21,125 bases of DNA from a virus: positions 1-21,125 of the IMG/VR virus record IMGVR_UViG_3300009285_010696, one strand, 5' to 3'. The notes beneath the pieces were generated by a model. The model ran no database searches and was not told the DNA's origin. It saw nothing but the letters and a program-made list of their open reading frames with translations. The translations under genes were made by a program, and so were the position numbers. Shown piece after piece: positions 6,742 through 12,433 of this stretch; position 1 is the stretch's first letter, and every line of letters begins with the position of its first letter.

Positions 6742-7204
6742 GAAGCCGCGCCTTTCTTTCTCGCTCCCAGCGAGCGTGGCACAGACGACAGATGCGCTTG
6801 TTGTGCCACCTGTAGGTATTGGCCTTGTTGAACGGATGTCCGTGCATGCAATGCGTCTTGTTTCTCCACCAGCCCTTGGAGGCGACCTTCGCGCGCCCCT
6901 TGGCCTTCGTGTCGCGATTGCTGTCTCCTCGCGTACCCAAGAAAAGATGGCTTGGCCTCACGCAGCCCGGGTTGTCGCATCTGTGGAGGACGCAAGTGCC
7001 TCGGTGCCGGTCGACATCTTTGGGTAAATTGCCGAAATGAATTTTCCACGAGACCCGATGTGCGGTTGTCCGTGGCTCGCCCCTGCCGAGCTGCACAATT
7101 CCGTACCCGTAAGGATCCTTCCTCCCAAGCCACGGCCAGCAACCTTTGCAAAGCCGAACGCGAGCCCAAAAGAACTCTTCCAGTGATTTCCGTCTCATCG
7201 CCAT
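6710..7204 (-). CDS. HNH homing-type endonuclease with C-terminal Cys/His motif
   Basis: A 164-residue protein: EEFFWARVR near residue 9, CWPWLGRKDPYGYG (22-35), AHRVSWKIHFGNLP (48-61) and VLHRCDNPGCVRPSHLFLGT (72-91), the HNH core with H74, C76, C81 and H86. A second Cys/His unit follows (THCMHGHPFNKANTYRWHNK, then RICRLCHARW), common in phage HNH proteins. It sits between the acetyltransferase and pseI, and its last 32 bases overlap the pseI start, as expected for an endonuclease gene dropped at a gene border. It is related to, but not a copy of, the HNH protein at 3244-3795. Confidence 0.85.
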   Translation of the reverse strand: MAMRRKSLEEFFWARVRLCKGCWPWLGRKDPYGYGIVQLGRGEPRTTAHRVSWKIHFGNLPKDVDRHRGTCVLHRCDNPGCVRPSHLFLGTRGDSNRDTKAKGRAKVASKGWWRNKTHCMHGHPFNKANTYRWHNKRICRLCHARWERERKARLRDVPAHNCGD

Positions 7205-7225
7205 ACGGCGACGATAGCCTGATTC

Positions 7226-7648
7226 TCATTGTCCGGACAACTCGTAGGTCACTTGCACCAGCTTAAAGCCGCGGTCGCTGAAGAAGCGATGCGAGCGGCC
7301 ATTGCCGGGCGCGACATTGGCGAGGAGCCGCCCGGGATGCAGCGCGTTCAACCTCCGGAGCGCAGCCTTGCCGTAGCCCATGGCCTGATAGCGCTTGAAG
7401 ATGAACAGGCCGACTTCCCGCGCCTTGGTGAGGTAGATCGCGCCCACGATCTTCGGCGCTGCGTTCATGTTGGTGTTATCGACGATCAGATACCAGGCCT
7501 GATAGGGCTTGCTCGCGACGAAGGCGCAGTGCTCGTCGAAGCTCGGCATAGCCTTGTGCGAGATGTTCTGCTCGGGATTGCGCTCTGCCAATAATTCGTA
7601 GAGTACGCGCGCGGCTTCGGGCGATGCGTAGACGTCGATGAGTTTCAT
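7226..7648 (-). CDS. GNAT acetyltransferase, candidate PseH-step enzyme
   Basis: A 140-residue GNAT-fold protein: NISHKAMPSFDEHCAFVASK near 30-50, AWYLIVDN, KIVGAIYLTKAREVGLFIFK, then the acetyl-CoA loop QAMGYGKAAL and NVAPGNGRSHRFFSDRGFKLV. The last block (asparagine-containing, residues near 110-130) is typical of GNAT enzymes acting on nucleotide sugars. In a Pse cluster it would acetylate the 4-amino group of the UDP sugar. This assignment is from context; PseH proper is only distantly similar. The start at 7648 overlaps the upstream stop by ATGA; an alternative ATG lies two codons upstream. Confidence 0.75.
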   Translation of the reverse strand: MKLIDVYASPEAARVLYELLAERNPEQNISHKAMPSFDEHCAFVASKPYQAWYLIVDNTNMNAAPKIVGAIYLTKAREVGLFIFKRYQAMGYGKAALRRLNALHPGRLLANVAPGNGRSHRFFSDRGFKLVQVTYELSGQ

Positions 7649-7950
7649 GACCACACTAACTCTTCAGCCAGAATAGTGATTTGCGAATCGTGCATGCGCC
7701 CGAGCATTTGCTGCAATTCGAACGGGACATGAAAAATAGCGATCGGCTTCGCGTTTTCGCCGATATCCTTGTGCCCGCAATCAATGTCCCGCTGGGCGGC
7801 CGCGAGCGCATCGGTTTCGCTTTCGAAACGTCCCTCGATCGGATGCAGCAACGTCCACTCCACGCCATCAGGAAAGAAAGAACCGCCGCGCTTAACACTC
7901 TCGACGAGCGCGCCCCAATATCCTTTCGCCAGTTCGTCGTTGAAACTCAT
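7645..7950 (-). CDS. Hypothetical protein, 101 residues
   Basis: It starts MSFNDELAKGYWGALVESVK at 7950, immediately after the stop of the transposon-disrupted gene (TGA then ATG, one base between), and ends in an ATGA overlap with the acetyltransferase. Further text: FFPDGVEWTLLHPIEGRFES, then a segment on a buried-looking amphipathic helix ending HDSQITILAEELVWS. No signal or membrane segment is seen. Function unknown; its coupling on both sides suggests it belongs to the operon. Confidence 0.6.
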   Translation of the reverse strand: MSFNDELAKGYWGALVESVKRGGSFFPDGVEWTLLHPIEGRFESETDALAAAQRDIDCGHKDIGENAKPIAIFHVPFELQQMLGRMHDSQITILAEELVWS

Positions 7951-7951
7951 C

Positions 7952-8320
7952 TCATTCGTACTTGGCCTTGAGGCGCGCATACTGAGCGCGTTCCTCAATT
8001 TCGCGCTTTCGTTCTCCCGCCTCAAAAATCCTGGCGCTCTCGGCCAAGTAAAGACGTTGATGTTCTGCCTTCGCTTCGTCGAGCCACGGAATGCCGCCCG
8101 TGTAATTGTCTAGGCCGTCGATGAAGATATCGAAGTCCGCTTCCTTGATCGAAACGATGCGCAGGGATCGGCAGTCGTCATAATTATCGAAGAGTTCAAA
8201 GCCTATGCCATATCGCTCGCACAAGGCCCGCAACTCGTGCCTAAAGCGGTCGAGCTCAGCGCATTTGACGCGAGTTGAACCATAGCCAAAGGAGTATCCG
8301 GCATTAGGTAGCAAATGCAC
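7952..8320 (-). pseudogene. Operon gene split by the IS1595-family transposon
   Basis: The part from 8290 to 7952 codes for SFGYGSTRVKCAELDRFRHE onward to KAKYE. The listed frame opens with a GTG inside the transposon end and reads through the terminal repeat (HLLPNAG) and the target duplication. Removing the transposon and one duplication joins 11433-11410 to 8290: the gene then starts ATG ACT GAT CAC GTC, with its ATG overlapping the methylase stop (ATGA). The intact product would be about 121 residues and charged, with a basic helical C-terminus. Function unknown. A protein from the transposon-borne GTG is possible but not shown. Confidence 0.8.
8291..8298. repeat. Target-site duplication, left copy
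   Basis: GGAGTATC, identical to 11410-11417. The length of 8 bp is that known for the IS1595 family. Confidence 0.9.
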
Positions 8321-8328
8321 CTAGTGCC
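8299..8328. repeat. Left terminal inverted repeat
   Basis: It begins CGGCATTAGGTAGC and is itself an imperfect palindrome (GGCATTAGGT at one end, ACCTAGTGCC at the other). It matches the reverse complement of 11380-11409 with two mismatches. It supplies a GTG that extends the disrupted phage frame. Confidence 0.9.
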
Positions 8329-8360
8329 GGGAAAGAAATCCGGTGGAAAAGCTTGTCGGC

Positions 8361-9344
8361 TTAAGTGTTCTCGTCGCTTTGATCTGGCTCATCGACACTC
8401 TCACCGGGCCGTCTACTGCCTTGGCTGCTATATTCGAGCCTGAACGACTCGATCTCGCTGTCCCACAGCATCAAAAAATGGTGCGAGAGCCATGCGTCTG
8501 CGGGATCTTGGTATTCGATGAGGAAGTTGAGCGCGAGCGAGTAGGTGATAGGGCCTACACGACCAGAAGTGACTTCGACGGTCCGGGGCTCACTTTTCGA
8601 GAGTGGCTTACCGGGCGGCACGATGTCGTACCAACGATCACCGGGCATCTCAATCGGTGGCGCGGGTCGTCCGTTTCGCCAGCGCACATCGTCAAAGGGC
8701 AGAAGCTCGATACTGAGGCGACGTACTATCGCTGGCGTTTTACCGTAATTGGCGAACGTGTAACGGAGAAAGGGGGCCTGATTTGGGGCTATCTTCCCTC
8801 TCAGCCCTCCAGTCGATTCAAAGACAATAAAAAGGTAGGGCCGCTCAAGTCGGCTGAAGGATTGTTCCGCCAAGTCGGCCTGTCGCTTAGCTTCCTTGGT
8901 CGCCTCGATAGCAGCGGAAGTGGCCTTCTCACCCTCGGCGACCATATCCCTCGCCGCGTCGGCGGCGCGGCGGGTGTGAACCAACGTATGATAGATAAGA
9001 AGGACGCCAGCGGCGGTAAGCACGACGCTGGCAACCGCCGCAATGAACAACCACTTAGCCCAATGGGCCATCTCCTCTTGGGCGCGAAGATCGCTCTTAG
9101 CGCGATCTTCTTCGTCGGGGGATTTTGGCTTGTCTATATTAGCTTCAAGCACGCGGGTGACGCGCTCGATCTCGTTCTTGATGGCTTCAAGTATCAGTGG
9201 GGTGTTGTCGGCTTTTGGTTGTTCTTGAGCTTGGCCGGTGCGGGCTTGGCCTCCGGAGTCGTCACCTATTGGTTGAGCATATACGGCCCCAGCTAAGGCG
9301 AGTCCGACAGCCGCAACGATTGGCAACCAATAGCTACGAGACAT
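8361..9344 (-). CDS. Transposon passenger: exported or membrane-anchored coiled-coil protein
   Basis: A 327-residue protein. Residues 1-23 (MSRSYWLPIVAAVGLALAGA, ending VYA) look like a cleavable signal peptide. Residues 97-121 (KWLFIAAVASVVLTAAGVLL and onward) form a clear transmembrane helix. Residues 123-165 are Ala/Glu/Lys-rich and likely coiled coil (RRAADAARDMVAEGEKATSA). The rest is a beta-rich domain (RPYLFIVFES, YTFANYGKTPAIVRRLSIEL). Its 5' end overlaps the DUF6471 gene by 52 bases. An antisense frame of similar length exists but lacks such organisation. Known only as an uncharacterised type of protein; why a transposon carries it is unknown. Confidence 0.8.
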   Translation of the reverse strand: MSRSYWLPIVAAVGLALAGAVYAQPIGDDSGGQARTGQAQEQPKADNTPLILEAIKNEIERVTRVLEANIDKPKSPDEEDRAKSDLRAQEEMAHWAKWLFIAAVASVVLTAAGVLLIYHTLVHTRRAADAARDMVAEGEKATSAAIEATKEAKRQADLAEQSFSRLERPYLFIVFESTGGLRGKIAPNQAPFLRYTFANYGKTPAIVRRLSIELLPFDDVRWRNGRPAPPIEMPGDRWYDIVPPGKPLSKSEPRTVEVTSGRVGPITYSLALNFLIEYQDPADAWLSHHFLMLWDSEIESFRLEYSSQGSRRPGESVDEPDQSDENT

Positions 9345-9526
9345 TGGATAAAAAACACTGCGGTGAATCCGCCTCGGCTGATCTTATTCGCGATGTTTCG
9401 TTCCGTCTCAGGGATTCCGATCGCCGTCAGTTTCTCAGCCAGCTCCCGATAGCTCATGTTTCGGCGCTTCAGTTCAGCTTTCAGGAGACCTTTGGTCCGC
9501 TCCTGCCATTGGGGGTCAGTAGGCAT
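9293..9526 (-). CDS. DUF6471-type small helix-turn-helix-like protein
   Basis: A 77-residue protein: WQERTKGLLKAELKRRNMSY, then RELAEKLTAIGIPETERNIA and NKISRGGFTAVFFIQCLVAI. This is the pattern of the DUF6471 family, whose alternating helices resemble a Cro/XRE-type DNA-binding fold. It is transcribed divergently from the transposase, and the space between holds repeated operator-like sites, so an autoregulatory repressor role is a fair inference, not shown. It is encoded inside the transposon. Confidence 0.8.
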   Translation of the reverse strand: MPTDPQWQERTKGLLKAELKRRNMSYRELAEKLTAIGIPETERNIANKISRGGFTAVFFIQCLVAIGCQSLRLSDSP

Positions 9527-9554
9527 CTGGATACCCTACATCTAGTGTTGAATA

Positions 9555-9570
9555 TCACCATATCCGATGT
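9555..9570 (+). promoter_or_regulatory. Operator-like repeat, copy A
   Basis: TCACCATATCCGATGT. It covers the -10 region of the leftward promoter and lies just upstream of the rightward -35. It is identical to the complement of copy C and differs from copy B at two positions. Confidence 0.65.
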
Positions 9571-9585
9571 AATTACCATTGACAA
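9557..9585 (-). promoter_or_regulatory. Leftward sigma-70-like promoter for the DUF6471 gene
   Basis: On the minus strand: TTGTCA (9585-9580), 17-base spacer, TATGGT (9562-9557). The -10 is only a moderate match. It lies about 30 bases upstream of the DUF6471 start and overlaps operator copy A. Confidence 0.5.
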
Positions 9586-9607
9586 TGGGGTGCCGTGTCA
9601 CTATATT
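9579..9607 (+). promoter_or_regulatory. Rightward sigma-70-like promoter for the transposase
   Basis: TTGACA (9579-9584), 17-base spacer, TATATT (9602-9607): a near-consensus promoter. Transcription would start near 9614, about 23 bases before the transposase ATG at 9637. Operator copy B covers the -10. Confidence 0.75.
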
Positions 9608-9613
9608 CGATGT
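9598..9613 (+). promoter_or_regulatory. Operator-like repeat, copy B
   Basis: TCACTATATTCGATGT, two differences from copy A. It covers the -10 and expected start point of the transposase promoter. The two differences create the TATATT -10. Confidence 0.6.
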
Positions 9614-9617
9614 ATTA

Positions 9618-9633
9618 ACATCGGATATGGTGA
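9618..9633 (-). promoter_or_regulatory. Operator-like repeat, copy C (inverted)
   Basis: ACATCGGATATGGTGA on plus, the exact reverse complement of copy A. It occupies the space just before the transposase ATG, where the ribosome-binding site would be, and no separate strong Shine-Dalgarno is seen. Confidence 0.6.
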
Positions 9634-9636
9634 CAA

Positions 9637-10596
9637 ATGGCACAGCATTTCCTTCTCTCCGCCAAGGCCCGGACCCTCTCTCTCCGCGAGATTTACGCGG
9701 CGGGTGAGGACAAGGCTTACGAGACATTTTGCAAGCTGCGCTGGCAGGAAACGGACGGCGACCCGGTCTGCCCGCATTGCGGCGACCTAGACCATTACAA
9801 GATCACCACGCGCCGCCGCTTCAAGTGCGCCGGGTGCGGCAAGCAGTATTCGGTAACGAGCGGAACCATCTTCGCCTCGCGCAAGATGAGCTTCACCGAT
9901 TTGCTCGCGGCGATTTGCATCATCGCGAACGCGGCCAAGGGCGTTTCTGCGTTGCAGCTTTCGCGTGACCTACAATGCCAGCACAAGACGGCTTTCGTTC
10001 TCGCACACAAGCTCCGCGAAGCGATGGCAGCGGAAACAAAGGGCACGACGCTCACGGGCGACGTTGAAATCGATGGCGCATTTTTCGGAGGTACGATCCG
10101 GCCCGCGAACCTGAAGGCTGATCGGATTGATCGTCGCCTCGCTCGCTATCAGACCGGCAAGCGCCGTGTCGTGATTGCGCTCCGCCAGCGCAAGGGCCGC
10201 ACGCTCTCGTTTGTTTCGACGGACGAAGGCGACGGCGTTGAAATCGCAAAGCAGGTTGTCGCCCGCGATGCTGTCATTCACGCAGACGAAGCCTCACACT
10301 GGGATGGATTGCACAATGGCTGGAAAACGCAGCGGATCAATCACAGCGAGGCGTACAGCCTTGATGGCACTTGCACGAACCAGGCTGAAAGCTATTTCGC
10401 GCGGCTTCGTCGCATGGTGCGCGGCCAGCATCACCACGTTTCGCCGCGCTATCTTCATCAGTACGCCGCGCATGCGGCTTGGATCGAAGATCACCGCCGT
10501 CTCGATAACGGCGCGCTCGCAAACCGTGCCCTTGGCCTCGCGCTCGGGCACAAGCCGAGCCGGAATTGGTCGGGCTACTGGCAACGGAGCGCCTGA
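9637..10596 (+). CDS. IS1595-family transposase (ISXO2-like DDE domain)
   Basis: A 319-residue transposase. An N-terminal zinc ribbon has C45, C48, C64 and C67 (CPHCGDLDHYKI, then FKCAGCGKQYS). A helix-turn-helix region follows (NAAKGVSALQLSRDLQCQHK, 98-117). The catalytic domain has EIDGAFFGG (D146), IHADEASHWDGL (D217) and TNQAESYFARLRRMVRGQHH (N248/E251), the order expected of this family. It catalyses cut-and-paste or replicative movement of the element through its terminal repeats. It starts 23 bases after the expected transcription start and is followed 2 bases later by a companion gene. Confidence 0.93.
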   Translation: MAQHFLLSAKARTLSLREIYAAGEDKAYETFCKLRWQETDGDPVCPHCGDLDHYKITTRRRFKCAGCGKQYSVTSGTIFASRKMSFTDLLAAICIIANAAKGVSALQLSRDLQCQHKTAFVLAHKLREAMAAETKGTTLTGDVEIDGAFFGGTIRPANLKADRIDRRLARYQTGKRRVVIALRQRKGRTLSFVSTDEGDGVEIAKQVVARDAVIHADEASHWDGLHNGWKTQRINHSEAYSLDGTCTNQAESYFARLRRMVRGQHHHVSPRYLHQYAAHAAWIEDHRRLDNGALANRALGLALGHKPSRNWSGYWQRSA

Positions 10597-10598
10597 CC

Positions 10599-11024
10599 AT
10601 GGCCGACTCTCATCTTGTCAGTACGCTTAGGAACAAACGCGATGATATCGAGCGGATCATTGCCGCCTATCAGAAGAAAATCGAGCGCGCTCGCCGTGAC
10701 CTAGCGAACGTCAACGCCACGCTGCGGTTATTCGAGGCACCGGAAGGGCGCACCCAGTTCCCGGTTTACATGGACACGCTGCGGCTTTTCCGACGTGGCG
10801 AGATAGTCATCATCTGCAAAGCCGCGCTCGCTAAGGAAGGCCCGCTGGATACGCGAGAATTGGCCTTGCGCGTCATCAAGGCTAAGCGGCTAGATACGAA
10901 AGACACCGTGCTCCGCACGTCCATCGCTTTCCGAATTGTTCAAGCCATGAGGCTGCAAGCCCACCGGGGGAAGGTCGAAGCCTTAGACAAACGGAAAGGC
11001 GTCAGAATGTGGCGCTGTCGATAA
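10599..11024 (+). CDS. Transposase-linked coiled-coil protein
   Basis: The 141-residue product starts MADSHLVSTLRNKRDDIERI, two bases after the transposase stop. Residues 5-45 form a likely coiled coil (YQKKIERARRDLANVNATLR). The second half, KAALAKEGPLDTRELALRVI onward to RIVQAMRLQAHRGKVEAL, reads like a winged-helix DNA-binding unit. The frame is open 11 codons further upstream but that stretch overlaps the transposase. It is probably an accessory protein of the element; function unknown. Confidence 0.75.
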   Translation: MADSHLVSTLRNKRDDIERIIAAYQKKIERARRDLANVNATLRLFEAPEGRTQFPVYMDTLRLFRRGEIVIICKAALAKEGPLDTRELALRVIKAKRLDTKDTVLRTSIAFRIVQAMRLQAHRGKVEALDKRKGVRMWRCR

Positions 11025-11110
11025 TTTGCCTTCTAGTAGGGCGTGCAGTACAATGCAACCTACACGTTAAACGAGTCTTGCGAGGACTCCCTAAAAGTTG
11101 TAACCGGAAC

Positions 11111-11139
11111 AAAGAAAAGGGCGGCCGGATTGGCCGCCC
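11111..11139 (-). terminator. Intrinsic terminator of the tRNA gene
   Basis: On the minus strand: GGGCGGCC, loop AATCC, GGCCGCCC, then TTTTCTTT. It is an eight-pair G/C stem with a U-rich tail, 19 bases beyond the tRNA 3' end, so it closes a short tRNA transcript inside the transposon. Confidence 0.85.
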
Positions 11140-11158
11140 AGAGGAGTGATTGGCGGAG

Positions 11159-11231
11159 CGCGCACGGCAGGATTCGAACCTGCAACCAGGGCTTACGAGG
11201 CACCCGCTCTATCCAGTTGAGCCACGTGCGC
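11159..11231 (-). tRNA. tRNA, anticodon CGT (threonine) by position
   Basis: A complete cloverleaf is readable: acceptor GCGCACG paired with CGTGCGC (seven pairs), D arm GCTC/GAGC with loop AACTGGATA, anticodon loop CTCGTAA, T arm GCAGG-TTCGAAT-CCTGC. The anticodon stem GGTGC/GCCCT has one T-C mismatch and one G-T pair. U33 precedes anticodon CGT (reads ACG, Thr). Pairs 1-72 G-C and 2-71 C-G also fit threonine. The D arm looks more like tRNA-Arg, so identity is not certain. The CCA end is not encoded. It is followed by its own terminator and lies inside the transposon. Confidence 0.85.
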
Positions 11232-11275
11232 ACCCCGCCCCTTTCGTGAGCCGGTTTATCCGGTCCCACGGTGAT

Positions 11276-11297
11276 CGACCCGCCAAACGGCGGGTCG
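11276..11297. other. Nine-pair hairpin between tRNA and transposon end
   Basis: CGACCCGCC, loop AAAC, GGCGGGTCG. It lacks a T-run on either strand, so it is not a standard terminator. The rest of 11232-11379 holds a further small GGGGG/CCCCC hairpin near 11348-11361 and no gene that I can support. The region may include the tRNA promoter, which I could not identify. Confidence 0.5.
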
Positions 11298-11379
11298 AAT
11301 CACATCGGGGACGATACGCCCATATTTCAATTCTGATAGCAGCTTTCGGGGGTTATCCCCCTACTCACGATTCAATAGT

Positions 11380-11409
11380 GGCAATTGGTGCATTTGCTAC
11401 CTAATGCCG
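11380..11409. repeat. Right terminal inverted repeat
   Basis: It reads, from the outer end inward on the minus strand, CGGCATTAGGTAGCAAATGC and onward, matching the left end at 28 of 30 positions. Confidence 0.9.
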
Positions 11410-11417
11410 GGAGTATC
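11410..11417. repeat. Target-site duplication, right copy
   Basis: GGAGTATC, identical to 8291-8298. It belongs to the 5' coding part of the disrupted gene. Confidence 0.9.
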
Positions 11418-11429
11418 CGACGTGATCAG

Positions 11430-12068
11430 TCATCGCTTTTCCAACACCCACCAGGTGAGATCGTCCAAGCCCGTCATCCGCTGCCACGCGAAGCCGGCAG
11501 CGATCGGCTTCAGGTCGGGGAAATTGTCGAGCCAGAAGGAACCGAAGTCCCGCGTCCACAGCCGGTCGTTCTCGCCGCGATAGGGCACCATACGCGGCTC
11601 AGCGGAGAAGTATTCGATACAAACGATGTAACGTGACGAGTGACGGTGGATGTTGCGGCAGAATTCGAGCAGATGATCGGGATGGATATGGATCAACACG
11701 CCGCTCGTGAAGATCAGATCGAAGGTGCCAGTCATGTCGCGAATGTCTTGATAGGCGAACTCGACCAGCCCATCAGCGAAAAGACGGCTTAGTGCCGTTT
11801 GGTTCGGCTCGACCGCGAAGAAGCGCGCGTCGTCCCCCAACCAAGGATTGATATAGAAACTCGGGACTTGCTGCATGGCGCGCAGATTGATGCCGACATT
11901 GGCACCGACCTCGGCGATCGAGCGAAGCGGGTGTTTCGTGTGGACAAGGATATCTGCCCATAGATGAATCCGCGCCTTCAGCGCTTCCAGCGTGATCGCG
12001 TTGCGCTCGGTGTAGCGATCGCCGCCGGCGCCCTTCCAGAATGCGACCTGGTCGTTTCCCAAAATCAC
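11430..12068 (-). CDS. Pseudaminic acid biosynthesis-associated methylase
   Basis: A 212-residue class I SAM-dependent methyltransferase. FWKGAGGDRYTERN (10-23) and the glycine motif IAEVGANVGINLRAM (51-65) are typical of the methylase family named for its presence in Pse clusters. FFAVEPNQTALSRL, DLIFTSGVLIHIHPDHL and the C-terminal TWWVLEKR follow. It would methylate a sugar or its substituent, but the exact acceptor is not established for this protein. The start is 6 bases after the preceding stop. Its stop overlaps the true ATG of the next gene (ATGA), which the transposon has since split. Confidence 0.85.
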   Translation of the reverse strand: MILGNDQVAFWKGAGGDRYTERNAITLEALKARIHLWADILVHTKHPLRSIAEVGANVGINLRAMQQVPSFYINPWLGDDARFFAVEPNQTALSRLFADGLVEFAYQDIRDMTGTFDLIFTSGVLIHIHPDHLLEFCRNIHRHSSRYIVCIEYFSAEPRMVPYRGENDRLWTRDFGSFWLDNFPDLKPIAAGFAWQRMTGLDDLTWWVLEKR

Positions 12069-12074
12069 CTCGTT

Positions 12075-12266
12075 TTATGCAGAAGCTATATCTTCGTGTC
12101 TTTCCAAGCGCTTAATGGCAGCAGCCATCGCGAAGTGCCGCCCCTCGTCCCGGCCATTCCCGCGCTCGCGCGCCATGGCGCCGCGTCGGCGGTGCCATTC
12201 GGCCACGGCTTTGAGGACCTTGGGATGGGCGTCGGCAGATATCGGCGGCAGCGGGACACGCTTCAC
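12075..12266 (-). CDS. Small basic hypothetical protein, 63 residues
   Basis: A GTG start at 12266 overlaps the preceding stop (GTGA). The sequence begins MKRVPLPPISADAHPKVLKA and continues AVAEWHRRRGAMARERGNGR, then a helical end (MAAAIKRLERHEDIASA). It is rich in Arg/His/Ala. No family is recognised. Coupling to genes on both sides supports its being real. Confidence 0.55.
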   Translation of the reverse strand: MKRVPLPPISADAHPKVLKAVAEWHRRRGAMARERGNGRDEGRHFAMAAAIKRLERHEDIASA

Positions 12267-12433
12267 GTGCCGGCGTTCGGACAGATGACCACGACATCGT
12301 TCGTGGTCGGTGATCTCGCGACTACGCGACCCGCCTCGATCGACAGCTTCCAGCCCTCGCCGTCCGGCAATTCGGCCACGAACCTCATGCCTTCACGGCG
12401 CTGAATGCCGGCTGGAACATGGATAGTCCTCAC
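12263..12433 (-). CDS. Small hypothetical protein, 56 residues
   Basis: A GTG start overlaps the cytidylyltransferase stop (GTGA), and its own stop overlaps the next GTG (GTGA). The product reads MRTIHVPAGIQRREGMRFVA, then ELPDGEGWKLSIEAGRVVAR and a short beta-type end (SPTTNDVVVICPNAGT). It looks like a compact beta-barrel or sheet. Function unknown. Confidence 0.5.
   Translation of the reverse strand: MRTIHVPAGIQRREGMRFVAELPDGEGWKLSIEAGRVVARSPTTNDVVVICPNAGT

Larger units (their letters stand above)
8299..11409. mobile_element. IS1595-family transposon, 3111 bp, with passenger genes and a tRNA
   Basis: The ends are defined by terminal inverted repeats at 8299-8328 and 11380-11409 (first 23 bases identical, 28 of 30 overall) and by the 8-bp direct repeat GGAGTATC outside them. 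Contents: a membrane/coiled-coil protein and a DUF6471-type protein on minus, transposase and a companion on plus, then a tRNA gene and terminator on minus. Several IS1595 subgroups are known to carry passenger genes; I cannot place this one in a subgroup without a search. Excision restores an open reading frame in the phage operon, independent proof of the boundaries. Confidence 0.92.

Noticed and set aside
8343-9296. 317-codon plus-strand frame in the transposon
   Set aside because: Despite hydrophobic patches, the minus frame has a proper signal peptide, transmembrane helix and coiled coil and better operon placement.
11159-11231. tRNA-Arg reading with anticodon TCG
   Set aside because: It needs a one-base shift in the anticodon loop and loses U33; the CGT reading keeps U33 and a seven-base loop.
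8299-11409. Inverted 24-bp repeats as phage attachment sites
   Set aside because: Attachment sites are direct repeats; these are inverted, flanked by an 8-bp duplication and enclose an IS1595 transposase, so they are transposon ends.
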